Shown here one piece after another: positions 15,690 to 23,923 of a DNA stretch of 56,838 nucleotides. The translations under genes and the position numbers were made by a program. This DNA comes from Clostridia bacterium (GTDB lineage: Bacteria > Bacillota > Clostridia > Oscillospirales > Acutalibacteraceae): assembly GCA_017436815.1 (NCBI GenBank), contig JAFSCI010000001.1, positions 1-56,838 of the forward strand. The letters run 5' to 3'. The notes under the pieces were generated by a model. The model did not search any database, was not told the DNA's origin, and saw only the letters and a list, made by a program, of their open reading frames with translations. Positions within the stretch are counted from its first letter, which is position 1, and each line of letters begins with the position of its first letter.

Positions 15690-17930
15690 TCAGTTCTCCT
15701 TACAAAGCTCATTGGCTTTTTTAATTATTTGCGGAATTTCGGCTACCAGTTTTTCGTCTGACGATTTAAAATTAGTGGGTTTAATATTATGCTCATTTGC
15801 TAAAGCCTCGTATTTTTCTTGCAGCTCATCTAGCTTATCCCAAGGCACAATACACGGGTGAGATTTTGAAATTTCATCCTTGTGCGAGCGGTTGGCGCCC
15901 ATATATTTTGCCATATCGTCGACGCTGGCTACTCTGTAACCCTCGCTACGCAAAAATGCGTTCCAGCGCTCGTGCTCGTTTGCCATAATTATTTGTCTTA
16001 TTTTATCATCGGCTACCGTGTCACAGAAGGCTTTAAGCTCTTTGTCGGTGGGAAGCTTGCCGCCCGTAACTTTTTGGGGCTCATTGCCTTTTAGTATCCT
16101 ACAGCTGTGCAGCTTTGCGAATATATGAAGTGCGGCCGCCATAGATGAGCGACGGTTATATTCCTGAGAATAGAAGGCTTCCTTTGCGCTCTTATAATCG
16201 AACTCATTTAAACCCTCGCCGCAAAACGCACCGCAGTAGCTTAAATGTACCGCAAGCGCTAAATTTTCGAGGGTTGAATTAAACAATGCGTGCTCGGCAA
16301 AAACGTTTGTGTTGGTGCCAAAAAGGTGAATTTTGCGGTCGGCAAGATACGAGCCCTTGCTATCGTAATTATTTGATTTTAACGGCTTTCTTATTCTTGT
16401 GAAAATCGGCGGAGTATAGCCGAAGGAGTTCGCGCGTCTGAAAATTCTGAACATCTTTTCGGCCGTTTGCATATTAAGATCATCCGAGCCGGTTGCAATT
16501 AAAACAAAGGTGGCATCTGAATTTTCGGTTATTTGTTTTTCAAAGTCGGGACTTAAAATATCGGTGTCAATAAAGTTTATTGCGTAGTTGCCTGAAAGCT
16601 CGGGGCACTCGGAATAAAATTCTTTTTCTACCTGGTTTGCTTTATTGTCGTAGACGTTTATCTTTAGCGAATAACCCTCTATCTGACCTGCCCACACAAC
16701 CGTTTTAAGCATTCGGGTACCAAGCTGACCGGCACCCACAATGGCTACCGAAATATCGCGTCGGCCGTTCGGTAAGTTATAAAGCGGATGACTGAAGATA
16801 AGATTATTACAAAACAGCGCCGTTTGGTCAATAAATCTTACTCTTAAGGGGTCGTTTGCCCACTTGGTTGTCAGTCGGTTTTTGTATACCTTAAGATTTG
16901 TTTTTCTAAAGGAGTCATTGCCGTCACTGCGCATAAGAGTGAAATTGTAATTATAGGCCTCAACAGGCAGTTTAATTTTGCTTAAAGGCTTTCTCGGTAA
17001 TGCAAAACCGCCTTTGCAGGCATCATTAAGTAATGCGTTGTCAGCTTTTTTCCAGTTTGCAAAAATAATTTGGGTTTTGGGATTTTTCCTGTAAATTTCT
17101 TCAGCTTTAAAAAGGGAAGCTTTTGTTAAATTATCGAAAATTACTGCCGGTGTTTTGTCGAGCAAATGCTCTAAAACGCTTATATTAACCGAGCTTTGCG
17201 CAAAGGTGTTTATTATAATATTATATTTTGCAAGCTTTTCCTTTTTACCAATAAAATTCTCTGTCAGCTGAATATTCTGGTCCTCATTTTCGGTCAAGCA
17301 GAAAAACTCATAACCCGAAAAGCAGTTTTTAAGATGTAGTTCAATGCAGGATTTATGTAACAGTATAGCCGATTCTTTTCTTGCGGCCGAGATAAGTGAT
17401 TGATCGGCGCTTTTTGTGTTGCAAAAAACAATGGTCCTATTTTTATACTTTTTTCTGATGCCCTTGGCCAGAACAAGTGAGTTCTCATTAAGCTGAGAGA
17501 AAACGTAGCATTTTTGTCTTTTAAAGGTTAAAGCGTAACGAATACGATCCCCTAAATCGCCAATAAAAGTGAGTATTAAGCTTGAGGCTAAAATAGGGCA
17601 GAGAATAAAGCAGATATGGTTAATTACAATATAAATCCATTTTAATATTCCGCTTAAGGCAATGGTTTCTATCTGCGCTAAATCCTGCCTTCCCGAAATG
17701 GCCTTAAGACTGTAAAGGACCGATGATGCAACTGCGTATAACGGCTCGCACCAGACCGATTTACCTTCTTTAACCCACTCGGTAGGTAAAACCATAAAAA
17801 AGGTTGAAAACAAAATTCCCAGGGTAACGCAGGTTATCCATTTACCCATATCGGTTCGGTTTTTAAGCGCGCACGCTACCGATACACCAAGAATAATAAT
17901 GCTAATTACAAAACAGATATAACTAAACAT
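15690..17930 (-). CDS. Membrane-anchored tandem Rossmann protein with C-terminal RyR domain (746 aa)
   Basis: Hydrophobic segments fall at about 1-22, 31-49, 66-78 and 92-123, giving three or four membrane helices. A degenerate Rossmann-like (TrkA-N/RCK-like) region follows at about 138-300 (CYVFSQLNENSLVLAKGI). A second, canonical one starts near 393 with VAIVGAGQLGTRML, the GxGxxG of NAD(P)-binding folds. Residues about 650-710 are a RyR domain (ANEHERWNAFL, SHPCIVPWDKL). The order membrane, RCK-like, ligand domain resembles a gated channel, but no selectivity filter is seen. The start is set at 17930 behind GAGGGATG; a longer frame to 18020 would cover the promoter. Function unknown; nucleotide sensing is an inference. 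Confidence 0.82.
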   Translation of the reverse strand: MFSYICFVISIIILGVSVACALKNRTDMGKWITCVTLGILFSTFFMVLPTEWVKEGKSVWCEPLYAVASSVLYSLKAISGRQDLAQIETIALSGILKWIYIVINHICFILCPILASSLILTFIGDLGDRIRYALTFKRQKCYVFSQLNENSLVLAKGIRKKYKNRTIVFCNTKSADQSLISAARKESAILLHKSCIELHLKNCFSGYEFFCLTENEDQNIQLTENFIGKKEKLAKYNIIINTFAQSSVNISVLEHLLDKTPAVIFDNLTKASLFKAEEIYRKNPKTQIIFANWKKADNALLNDACKGGFALPRKPLSKIKLPVEAYNYNFTLMRSDGNDSFRKTNLKVYKNRLTTKWANDPLRVRFIDQTALFCNNLIFSHPLYNLPNGRRDISVAIVGAGQLGTRMLKTVVWAGQIEGYSLKINVYDNKANQVEKEFYSECPELSGNYAINFIDTDILSPDFEKQITENSDATFVLIATGSDDLNMQTAEKMFRIFRRANSFGYTPPIFTRIRKPLKSNNYDSKGSYLADRKIHLFGTNTNVFAEHALFNSTLENLALAVHLSYCGAFCGEGLNEFDYKSAKEAFYSQEYNRRSSMAAALHIFAKLHSCRILKGNEPQKVTGGKLPTDKELKAFCDTVADDKIRQIIMANEHERWNAFLRSEGYRVASVDDMAKYMGANRSHKDEISKSHPCIVPWDKLDELQEKYEALANEHNIKPTNFKSSDEKLVAEIPQIIKKANELCKEN

Positions 17931-17960
17931 AAAATCATCCCTCAAATTGACGTTTATATA

Positions 17961-17990
17961 ATTATACCATAATATATAAACGAATGTAAA
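17961..17990 (-). promoter_or_regulatory. Promoter of the RyR two-gene unit
   Basis: On the minus strand TTTACA (17990-17985) and TATAAT (17966-17961) are separated by 18 bp, about 30 bases before the ATG at 17930. Confidence 0.7.
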
Positions 17991-18014
17991 GAGGTCGTTT
18001 TTTATCGAAATTAC

Positions 18015-18043
18015 TTGCAAATGCTGCGGGTAGGATGTATTAT
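18015..18043 (+). promoter_or_regulatory. Promoter for the SLC13-like gene
   Basis: TTGCAA (18015-18020), a 17-bp spacer and TATTAT (18038-18043), about 30 bases before ATG 18074. It is divergent from the RyR promoter. Confidence 0.5.
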
Positions 18044-18073
18044 GTTATATGTTGTAAAAAAGGAGGCGGTAAA

Positions 18074-19180
18074 ATGGCAGTTTTAAGGTTCATAAAGAAG
18101 AATACTGTTTTTGTTATTGCTTTTCTGGCGGCCGTAATAACCTGCTTTTTTGTTCCGCCCGATAAAGAATATATTTCTTATTTCGATTTTAAAACTCTGG
18201 TTTGTCTGTTTTTGACACTTGCGGTTATTTGCGCGCTCAGAAACATTAAGTTTTTTACCATTGTTGCGCGAAAACTGGTGCTGCTTGCAGGAAATTTAAG
18301 AAGTCTGTTTTTAATTTTAATATTTATAACCTTTATAGGCTCTATGATAATCGCCAACGATATGGCGCTTATAACCTTTTTACCGCTCGGCTATTTTGCC
18401 TTAACGACGGTAAAGCAAGAAAAATATATGGCCTACCTTTTTATATTGCAAAATATCTCGGCCAATTTGGGAGGTATGCTTACTCCGTTCGGTAACCCGC
18501 AAAATCTATATTTGTATTCCTTTTTCGGCATACCGACGGGCGAGTTTTGCTTAATTATGCTGCCGCCGTTTTTGCTTGCCGTATTTTTATTGGTGGTTTG
18601 TTGCTTTTTTGTAAAGCGCAAAAAATTCGTTATAGATACTGCTTTTCCCGAAAAGCTTAATATAAAGAAAACCGTGCTTTATACAGCGCTGTTTTTGTTC
18701 TCTATCTTAATTGTTTTTCGTGTTGTTCCCGTTATTGTAGGCCTTATTGTTGTGCCGATTATACTGCTTATAGCCGATAGAGAATCGTTGCTTATGGTTG
18801 ACTACGCCTTGCTTGGCACCTTCTTTTTCTTCTTTGTGTTTGCGGGCAACCTTGCAAGAATCGATGCAGTAAACAACCTGCTCAATACTCTCTTACAAAA
18901 GGATACCTTGCTTGTATCAACCCTCTCTTGTCAGGCAATAAGCAACGTTCCTACCGCAATTTTGCTCTCCCGCTTTACGACCGATTATAAATCGCTGCTG
19001 CTCGGAGTCAACATAGGCGGTACGGGTACGCTTATAGCCTCGCTTGCCAGCCTTATTACATTCAGCGAGTTTAAGATTTTGTACCCCGGTCACAATAAGC
19101 GCTATTTTTGGATGTTTACCGGAATAAACCTCGCTTTCCTTGTTGTTATGACGGTTTGCGCAAAATTGTTCTTTGTGTAA
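18074..19180 (+). CDS. SLC13/ArsB-like anion transporter (368 aa)
   Basis: About ten hydrophobic helices fit the ArsB/NhaD-SLC13 superfamily, with the typical loop GGMLTPFGNPQNLYL (compare GGMaTPfGnpqNl) near residue 140 and a second pseudo-repeat region with NIGGTGTLIASLAS near 315. Such carriers move anions such as dicarboxylates, sulfate or arsenite across the cytoplasmic membrane; the substrate is not evident. AGGAGG before ATG 18074 decides the start; the longer frame from 18035 crosses the promoter. The stop lies 13 bases before the YgjV start. Confidence 0.85.
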   Translation: MAVLRFIKKNTVFVIAFLAAVITCFFVPPDKEYISYFDFKTLVCLFLTLAVICALRNIKFFTIVARKLVLLAGNLRSLFLILIFITFIGSMIIANDMALITFLPLGYFALTTVKQEKYMAYLFILQNISANLGGMLTPFGNPQNLYLYSFFGIPTGEFCLIMLPPFLLAVFLLVVCCFFVKRKKFVIDTAFPEKLNIKKTVLYTALFLFSILIVFRVVPVIVGLIVVPIILLIADRESLLMVDYALLGTFFFFFVFAGNLARIDAVNNLLNTLLQKDTLLVSTLSCQAISNVPTAILLSRFTTDYKSLLLGVNIGGTGTLIASLASLITFSEFKILYPGHNKRYFWMFTGINLAFLVVMTVCAKLFFV

Positions 19181-19193
19181 AATAGGAGCTTTT

Positions 19194-19715
19194 ATGAAGA
19201 TTTTGGCCAACGTTATTGGAATATTGGCGGTTGCGCTGTTTGTTTTAAGCTATCAGTGCAAAAAACGCAGCAATATTGTAATAATGAACATTTTATCGCG
19301 CATTTTTTACGTAACACAGTATATATTGCTTTTTGCGTTCAGCGGCGCCGCTATGGATTTATCGGGCCTTGTTGTGTCACTTTTGGCGCAACAAAAGGAT
19401 AAAAAATTCATATCAAAACACCTAAGGCTCTGGGTTATTGCCTCGCTTTTGTTTATAATAGCGGTAGGCCTTGTGTTTTATACCGATTTATTTTCCCTTG
19501 TTCCCGTTGCGGCGGTTATGTTCGAGGCGGGGGCCTTGTGGCTGAGCAAAGAAAAACACATAAGAATAGTGTCGTTTTTCTCAAAGCCCCACTGGCGTAT
19601 ATATAACATTTTTTGCGGAGCGTATGGCTCGGCGGTGGGCAGTGTGCTCGCAATGGTATCTATAGTTTCGGCTTTTATCCGTTACGATATAAAAAAGAAT
19701 ACACAGGAAGAATAA
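19194..19715 (+). CDS. YgjV-family inner membrane protein (173 aa)
   Basis: Five or so hydrophobic helices and the N-terminal pattern GILAVALFVLSYQCKKRSN with the following RIFYVTQYILLF identify the Imp-YgjV family. Its function is unknown. AGGAG precedes the ATG at 19194; the frame from 19173 would start inside the preceding gene without a ribosome site. Its TAA overlaps the ATG of the next gene (TAATG), so it sits in an operon with the transporter and the Cof phosphatase. Confidence 0.8.
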   Translation: MKILANVIGILAVALFVLSYQCKKRSNIVIMNILSRIFYVTQYILLFAFSGAAMDLSGLVVSLLAQQKDKKFISKHLRLWVIASLLFIIAVGLVFYTDLFSLVPVAAVMFEAGALWLSKEKHIRIVSFFSKPHWRIYNIFCGAYGSAVGSVLAMVSIVSAFIRYDIKKNTQEE

Positions 19716-20533
19716 TGAGGCAGAAAATGAAAAAGTTTGAAGGTGTTTTATTTTGCACCGACCTTGACGGAACGCTTTATAAGACCGATAAAACAGTATC
19801 GGAGGAAAATAAAAAAGCCATAGAGTATTTCAAAAATAACGGCGGATATTTTACCTTTATTACGGGCAGACCTCCCGTAATTTCTACCGATGCTTATTCT
19901 ATAATAAAGCCCAACGCACCCTTCGGCTGCAACAACGGCGGCGGTGTGTATGACGGCGAAAAGAAAGAATACCTCTGGTCGCAGGGCCTTTTGGATGAGT
20001 CAAGAATTCTTATAGATTTTATAGAAGAAAAAATGGCTGATATGGGTATACAAATAAATACCCGAAGCGGCATTTATTTTCATAAAGACAATACGGCTAT
20101 GGAGTATTTCAGAAAGGTTACAAAAACCGCACGCATTATAAAAAGGCACGAGCAGATAAGTGAGGAAATTCTAAAAATAATCTTTGCCACTACAGACCAG
20201 ACCCAGATGGAACGCTTAATACAGTTGCTCAGGTTTCACCCCTTAGCCGATAAGTTCGATTTTATAAGAAGCGAGCGCATTTTGTACGAAATTGTACCCA
20301 AGGGTATCAATAAGGGTACAGCCCTTAACAAGCTTGCCGAGCTGCTCGGCGCAAAAACCACCGTTGCGGTGGGTGATTATGACAACGATATCGGTATGCT
20401 AAAAGCGGCAGATATATCCTTTGCGGTGGAAAATGCGTCGGTCGGCGCTAAGGCTGCGGCAAAGAAAATTACCGTTTCCAATAACGATCACGCTATAGCC
20501 GCCATAGTGCGCGAACTCGAAAAACAATTGTAA
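19715..20533 (+). CDS. Cof-type HAD phosphatase (272 aa)
   Basis: Motif I CTDLDGTL (nucleophile in DLD), motif II TGRPP, the lysine in PKGINKGTAL, and motif IV GDYDNDIGML show a Cof/IIB hydrolase; the large cap is between motifs II and III. These enzymes dephosphorylate sugar phosphates or vitamin-derived phosphates with broad specificity. The start at 19715 overlaps the stop of YgjV by one base and has AGGAAG 5 bases upstream. The longer frame to 19613 lies inside YgjV. Confidence 0.88.
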   Translation: MRQKMKKFEGVLFCTDLDGTLYKTDKTVSEENKKAIEYFKNNGGYFTFITGRPPVISTDAYSIIKPNAPFGCNNGGGVYDGEKKEYLWSQGLLDESRILIDFIEEKMADMGIQINTRSGIYFHKDNTAMEYFRKVTKTARIIKRHEQISEEILKIIFATTDQTQMERLIQLLRFHPLADKFDFIRSERILYEIVPKGINKGTALNKLAELLGAKTTVAVGDYDNDIGMLKAADISFAVENASVGAKAAAKKITVSNNDHAIAAIVRELEKQL

Positions 20534-20562
20534 TATTTTGTCAAAAAAACCAAGAAATACTA

Positions 20563-20591
20563 TTGAAAACAATATGAGGTAGATGTATAAT
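20563..20591 (+). promoter_or_regulatory. Promoter of the DUF3048 lipoprotein
   Basis: TTGAAA (20563-20568), 17 bp, TATAAT (20586-20591). It overlaps the longer ORF start at 20583, which argues for the later ATG at 20622. Confidence 0.75.
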
Positions 20592-20621
20592 AATCTCAGT
20601 ACAATATTTGGGGTGTTTCAG

Positions 20622-21659
20622 ATGTTTAAAAAATTAGCCGCTTTAGGCCTTAGTTTATTACTAATAATGTGTGTGGGTTGCTCAGAAAAGCCCGAGGAAA
20701 TTATATCCTCAAGTGAGACAGAGCTTCCCGTTTCCTCCGAGCCCGAGCCGGTATATTATTTAAACCCCTTAACCGGTGTTAAAGATTTAAAGGCCGAGTC
20801 CGACTCACTGAATCGCCCCGTTGCTATTATGATAAACAATATGTCTAACGCTCAAAGTGTTCAGGCAGGTGTCTGCAATGCCGACATTGTTTATGAAACC
20901 GAAATAGAGGGCGGTATTACACGCCTTTTAGCCGTATTCCAGGATTTGAAAAGCGCAGGTCAGATAGGTACTGTACGTTCTGCCCGCTACGCTTACATAG
21001 ACTTGGCAATGGGCCATAATGCCGTTTATATCCATCACGGTCAGGACCCGACATACGCTCAGCCCCACCTTGCCGACTTAGACCGAATTGCCATACACGA
21101 AAATTTATACGGCAAGCGTTTAAACAACGGCCTAAAGCACGAGCACACACTTTATACCTATGGCGACGTGCTATGGGAGGGCATTGGCACCAAATTTAAA
21201 ACCCAGAACAAGAGTGTTAAAAACTGGCAGAACTTTGCTGATGAGAGTGAAGAATTAACCTTAACCGGCGGCGCGGCAAATACCGTTTTGGTTCCGTTTT
21301 CGGGCGACTATAAAACAAAGTTTGTTTACGATGCCGACAAAAAGGTCTACACCCGCTACTTTAAAGACACTTTAAGAAAAGACTACGTAACGGGCGAGAC
21401 TACACAGGTTAAAAACGTGTTTGTGCTTTTAACAAATATCACAAATTACCCCGATGGTCAGCACAGAAAAATAGATTTATCGAGCGGTAGCGGCTACTAC
21501 GTAACCAACGGTACATATACTCCTATAAAATGGAAAAAGGGCGACTCTAAAAACTCGTTTAAATTCACCAATACCGACGGCAGCGAATTAACGGTAAGCG
21601 CAGGCAACAGCTGGGTGTGTATTGCTTCTAAAAAGTATGCTAACCCCGTATTTGAATAA
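20622..21659 (+). CDS. DUF3048 (YerB-like) lipoprotein (345 aa)
   Basis: A lipoprotein signal (FKKLAALGLSLLLIMCVGC, cysteine near 20) is followed by a short acidic S/E-rich linker. The DUF3048 N-domain comes next, with NRPVAIMINNMSNAQSVQAG, ADIVYETEIEGGITRLLAVF and IGTVRSARYAYIDLA, then the C-domain region with YYVTNGTYTPIKWKKGD. YerB-family proteins are anchored outside the membrane; their role is not established. The start at 20622 follows GGGGTG and leaves the promoter free. Alone in its transcript, with a terminator at 21669. Confidence 0.9.
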   Translation: MFKKLAALGLSLLLIMCVGCSEKPEEIISSSETELPVSSEPEPVYYLNPLTGVKDLKAESDSLNRPVAIMINNMSNAQSVQAGVCNADIVYETEIEGGITRLLAVFQDLKSAGQIGTVRSARYAYIDLAMGHNAVYIHHGQDPTYAQPHLADLDRIAIHENLYGKRLNNGLKHEHTLYTYGDVLWEGIGTKFKTQNKSVKNWQNFADESEELTLTGGAANTVLVPFSGDYKTKFVYDADKKVYTRYFKDTLRKDYVTGETTQVKNVFVLLTNITNYPDGQHRKIDLSSGSGYYVTNGTYTPIKWKKGDSKNSFKFTNTDGSELTVSAGNSWVCIASKKYANPVFE

Positions 21660-21668
21660 TACTGAATT

Positions 21669-21706
21669 AAAATACGCCAAAGCATATTGCTTTGGCGTAT
21701 TTTTTG
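21669..21706 (+). terminator. Rho-independent terminator
   Basis: Arms AAAATACGCCAAAGCA and its complement (21669-21684, 21688-21703) with a 3-nt loop and a run of T. It ends the DUF3048 gene. Confidence 0.9.
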
Positions 21707-21715
21707 TTATTGTGG

Positions 21716-21744
21716 TTGACCTTGTGAGATATGTGTGCTAAAAT
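21716..21744 (+). promoter_or_regulatory. Promoter of the SGNH hydrolase - NSS transporter pair
   Basis: TTGACC (21716-21721), 17 bp, TAAAAT (21739-21744), about 30 bases before ATG 21773. Confidence 0.65.
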
Positions 21745-21772
21745 TAGTAAAAATCGTTTTGAGGTGAAACTC

Positions 21773-22417
21773 ATGGCTAAAAAGATATTGTTCCAGGGCG
21801 ATTCCATAACCGACGTTGGCCGACTTGACGATACCAGATTTGAGTTTGGCAGCGGATATCCGCTTCTTGTAAAGGCAAGTCTTGGTTATGATTATCCTAA
21901 TGAATATGAATTTTTCAACCGAGGGATCAGCGGCAACCGAATAGTAGACGTATATGCCAGAATTAAGGCCGATTTTATAAACATTCAGCCCGACTATGCA
22001 AGCATTTACATAGGCGTTAACGATGCCTGGCACGAAATTGCGTGGAAAAACGGTGTTGACACTAAAAAGTTTAAAACCATTTACAAAATGCTTTTAGACG
22101 AGGTTTTGGCCGCCTGCCCGAAGGTTAAGCTTATTTTGATTGCTCCCTTTGTTTTAGAGGGACCTGCTACCTGCAATACCGAAGAGATACCCAACAGATT
22201 AGAACTTTTTCAGACCGATGTGGCCGAGAAGGCACAGGCTGTAAAGGAGCTTGCTAAAGAATACAACTTACCTCTTATTGAGCTTCAGCCCGCATTCGAC
22301 AAAGCAGTTCAGTCGGCTCCCATTGAGTATTGGACGGGCGACGGCGTTCATCCGACTCCCAACGGTCACGAGCTTATTAAAAGACTCTGGCTTGAGACCT
22401 TCGAGAAAATAAAGTAA
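21773..22417 (+). CDS. SGNH/GDSL hydrolase, lipase/acylesterase-like (214 aa)
   Basis: The four SGNH blocks are present: GDSIT (S11 nucleophile), GISGN, GVND and DGVHP (catalytic Asp and His near the C-terminus). There is no signal peptide, so the enzyme is cytoplasmic. Family members of this length remove acyl or acetyl groups from sugars or xenobiotic esters. GAGGTG sits 7 bases before ATG 21773; the longer frame from 21731 covers the promoter. The NSS transporter follows after 12 bases and is probably cotranscribed. Confidence 0.9.
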   Translation: MAKKILFQGDSITDVGRLDDTRFEFGSGYPLLVKASLGYDYPNEYEFFNRGISGNRIVDVYARIKADFINIQPDYASIYIGVNDAWHEIAWKNGVDTKKFKTIYKMLLDEVLAACPKVKLILIAPFVLEGPATCNTEEIPNRLELFQTDVAEKAQAVKELAKEYNLPLIELQPAFDKAVQSAPIEYWTGDGVHPTPNGHELIKRLWLETFEKIK

Positions 22418-22429
22418 AGTGGTGTAAAA

Positions 22430-23830
22430 ATGGAAAGAGAACGTTTATCGAGCCGTTTGGGCTTTATCTTGTTAAGCGCCGGTTGCGCTATCGGTGTTGG
22501 CAACGTGTGGAAATTTCCCTGGATGGCGGGAAGTAACGGTGGCGGCGCATTTGTGCTTATATATTTGTTATTTTTGGTTGTTTTAGGCCTGCCTGTTATG
22601 GTTGTTGAGTTTTCTCTCGGCCGTGCCAGTCAGTCAAGTCCCGTAGGAATTTACCAAAAATTGCAAAAGCCGGGCCAGAAGTGGCACATTCACGGCTATG
22701 CAGCGCTGGTTGCAAACTTCTTGCTTATGATGTTTTATACGTCGGTAACCGGTTGGATTCTTTACTACTTTGTAAGCTTTTTATCGGGCAAGATGACCGG
22801 CATTACCAACGATGCTTCGGCCGCGCTTTTCCCAAGTATGCTATCTAACCCGCTAATAATGGTAGGATTTATGGCAATAGTGGTTGTGTTGGGCTTTTTA
22901 ATACTCTCATTCGGTCTGCAAAAGGGCGTAGAAAAAGTCACCAAATATATGATGATAGTTCTCTTAGGCTTAATGGTAGTCCTTGCGATTAACAGCTTTA
23001 CGCTCTCGGGTGCAAAAGAGGGTCTGACTTTTTATTTAAAGCCCGATATTTCAAAGATAACCGGAAGCGTTATTGTTGGCGCTATGACACAAGCCTTCTT
23101 TACACTCAGTCTTGGTATAGGCTCTATGGCAATTTTCGGCAGTTACATCGGCAAAGAGCGTTCTTTAATGGGCGAATCCATAAATATTCTGGTGCTCGAT
23201 ACATTTGTTGCCGTAGTTGCGGGTTTAATAATTTTCCCCGCATGCTTTACCTTTGACGTTGAGCCCGGAGCAGGACCGAGTCTGCTGTTTGTAGCAATGG
23301 CTAAGGTGTTTAACAATATGAACGGCGGCAGATGGTGGGGCTCGCTCTTCTTTATGTTTATGTTCTTTGCGGCAATGTCTACAATAGTTGCCGTATTCGA
23401 GAATATTTTAGCCTGTGTTCGTGAAATTACGGGCTGGAACAGAGCAAAGGCCTGCGTTATTTGCGGCGCAGCGTTGCTTGTGCTTTCACTGCCGTGCGCT
23501 TTAGGCTTTAACGTTTTATCGGGCTTTGTTCCGTTTAATTCGGGTTCTTCGGTTTTAGATTTAGAGGACTTTTTAGTAAGCTACTGTCTGCTACCCTTAG
23601 GTGCGCTTTGTTACGTACTGTTTTGCGTTAGCAAAAAGGGCTGGGGCTTCGATAATTTCTTGGCAGAAGCCAACGCGGGTAAGGGACTCAAACTCAAAAA
23701 ATGGATGCGCCCGTATATGACCTACGTTTTACCGGCAATTATAATTTTAGTATTTGTTATTGGTATATTAACCTTCCCCTTTGCCGATAACTTTACCATT
23801 TTAGACTGGATAAAGGGAATATTAAAATAA
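22430..23830 (+). CDS. Sodium-dependent transporter of the NSS/SNF family (466 aa)
   Basis: The NSS signature SAGCAIGVGNVWKFPW with the unwound TM1 region, then GGGAFVLIYLLFLVVLGLPV (TM2), fixes the family; 11-12 helices follow. These LeuT-fold carriers take up amino acids or related amines with Na+. Substrate cannot be assigned. The start is ATG 22430 behind GTGGTG; the preceding SGNH hydrolase ends 12 bases earlier. A terminator at 23842-23867 closes the transcript. Confidence 0.93.
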   Translation: MERERLSSRLGFILLSAGCAIGVGNVWKFPWMAGSNGGGAFVLIYLLFLVVLGLPVMVVEFSLGRASQSSPVGIYQKLQKPGQKWHIHGYAALVANFLLMMFYTSVTGWILYYFVSFLSGKMTGITNDASAALFPSMLSNPLIMVGFMAIVVVLGFLILSFGLQKGVEKVTKYMMIVLLGLMVVLAINSFTLSGAKEGLTFYLKPDISKITGSVIVGAMTQAFFTLSLGIGSMAIFGSYIGKERSLMGESINILVLDTFVAVVAGLIIFPACFTFDVEPGAGPSLLFVAMAKVFNNMNGGRWWGSLFFMFMFFAAMSTIVAVFENILACVREITGWNRAKACVICGAALLVLSLPCALGFNVLSGFVPFNSGSSVLDLEDFLVSYCLLPLGALCYVLFCVSKKGWGFDNFLAEANAGKGLKLKKWMRPYMTYVLPAIIILVFVIGILTFPFADNFTILDWIKGILK

Positions 23831-23841
23831 CTGTTATAATC

Positions 23842-23867
23842 AAAACGGCGGAAACCCGCCGTTTTTT
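23842..23867 (+). terminator. Rho-independent terminator
   Basis: Arms AAAACGGCGG and CCGCCGTTTT (23842-23851, 23856-23865) with an AAAC loop and T6. Confidence 0.9.
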
Positions 23868-23868
23868 A

Positions 23869-23897
23869 TTGACCTTTTTTACATATAATGGTATAAT
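23869..23897 (+). promoter_or_regulatory. Promoter of the SulP - GtrA - cysteine synthase genes
   Basis: TTGACC (23869-23874), 17 bp, TATAAT (23892-23897), 26 bases before the SulP ATG. Confidence 0.75.
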
Positions 23898-23923
23898 ACT
23901 TTAGTTTAAAAGGGGAGTAGGCA

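Noticed and set aside
17931-18020. Longer N-terminus for the large RyR-Rossmann protein
   Set aside because: It would place the TTTACA/TATAAT promoter inside the coding region; a ribosome site precedes the ATG at 17930.
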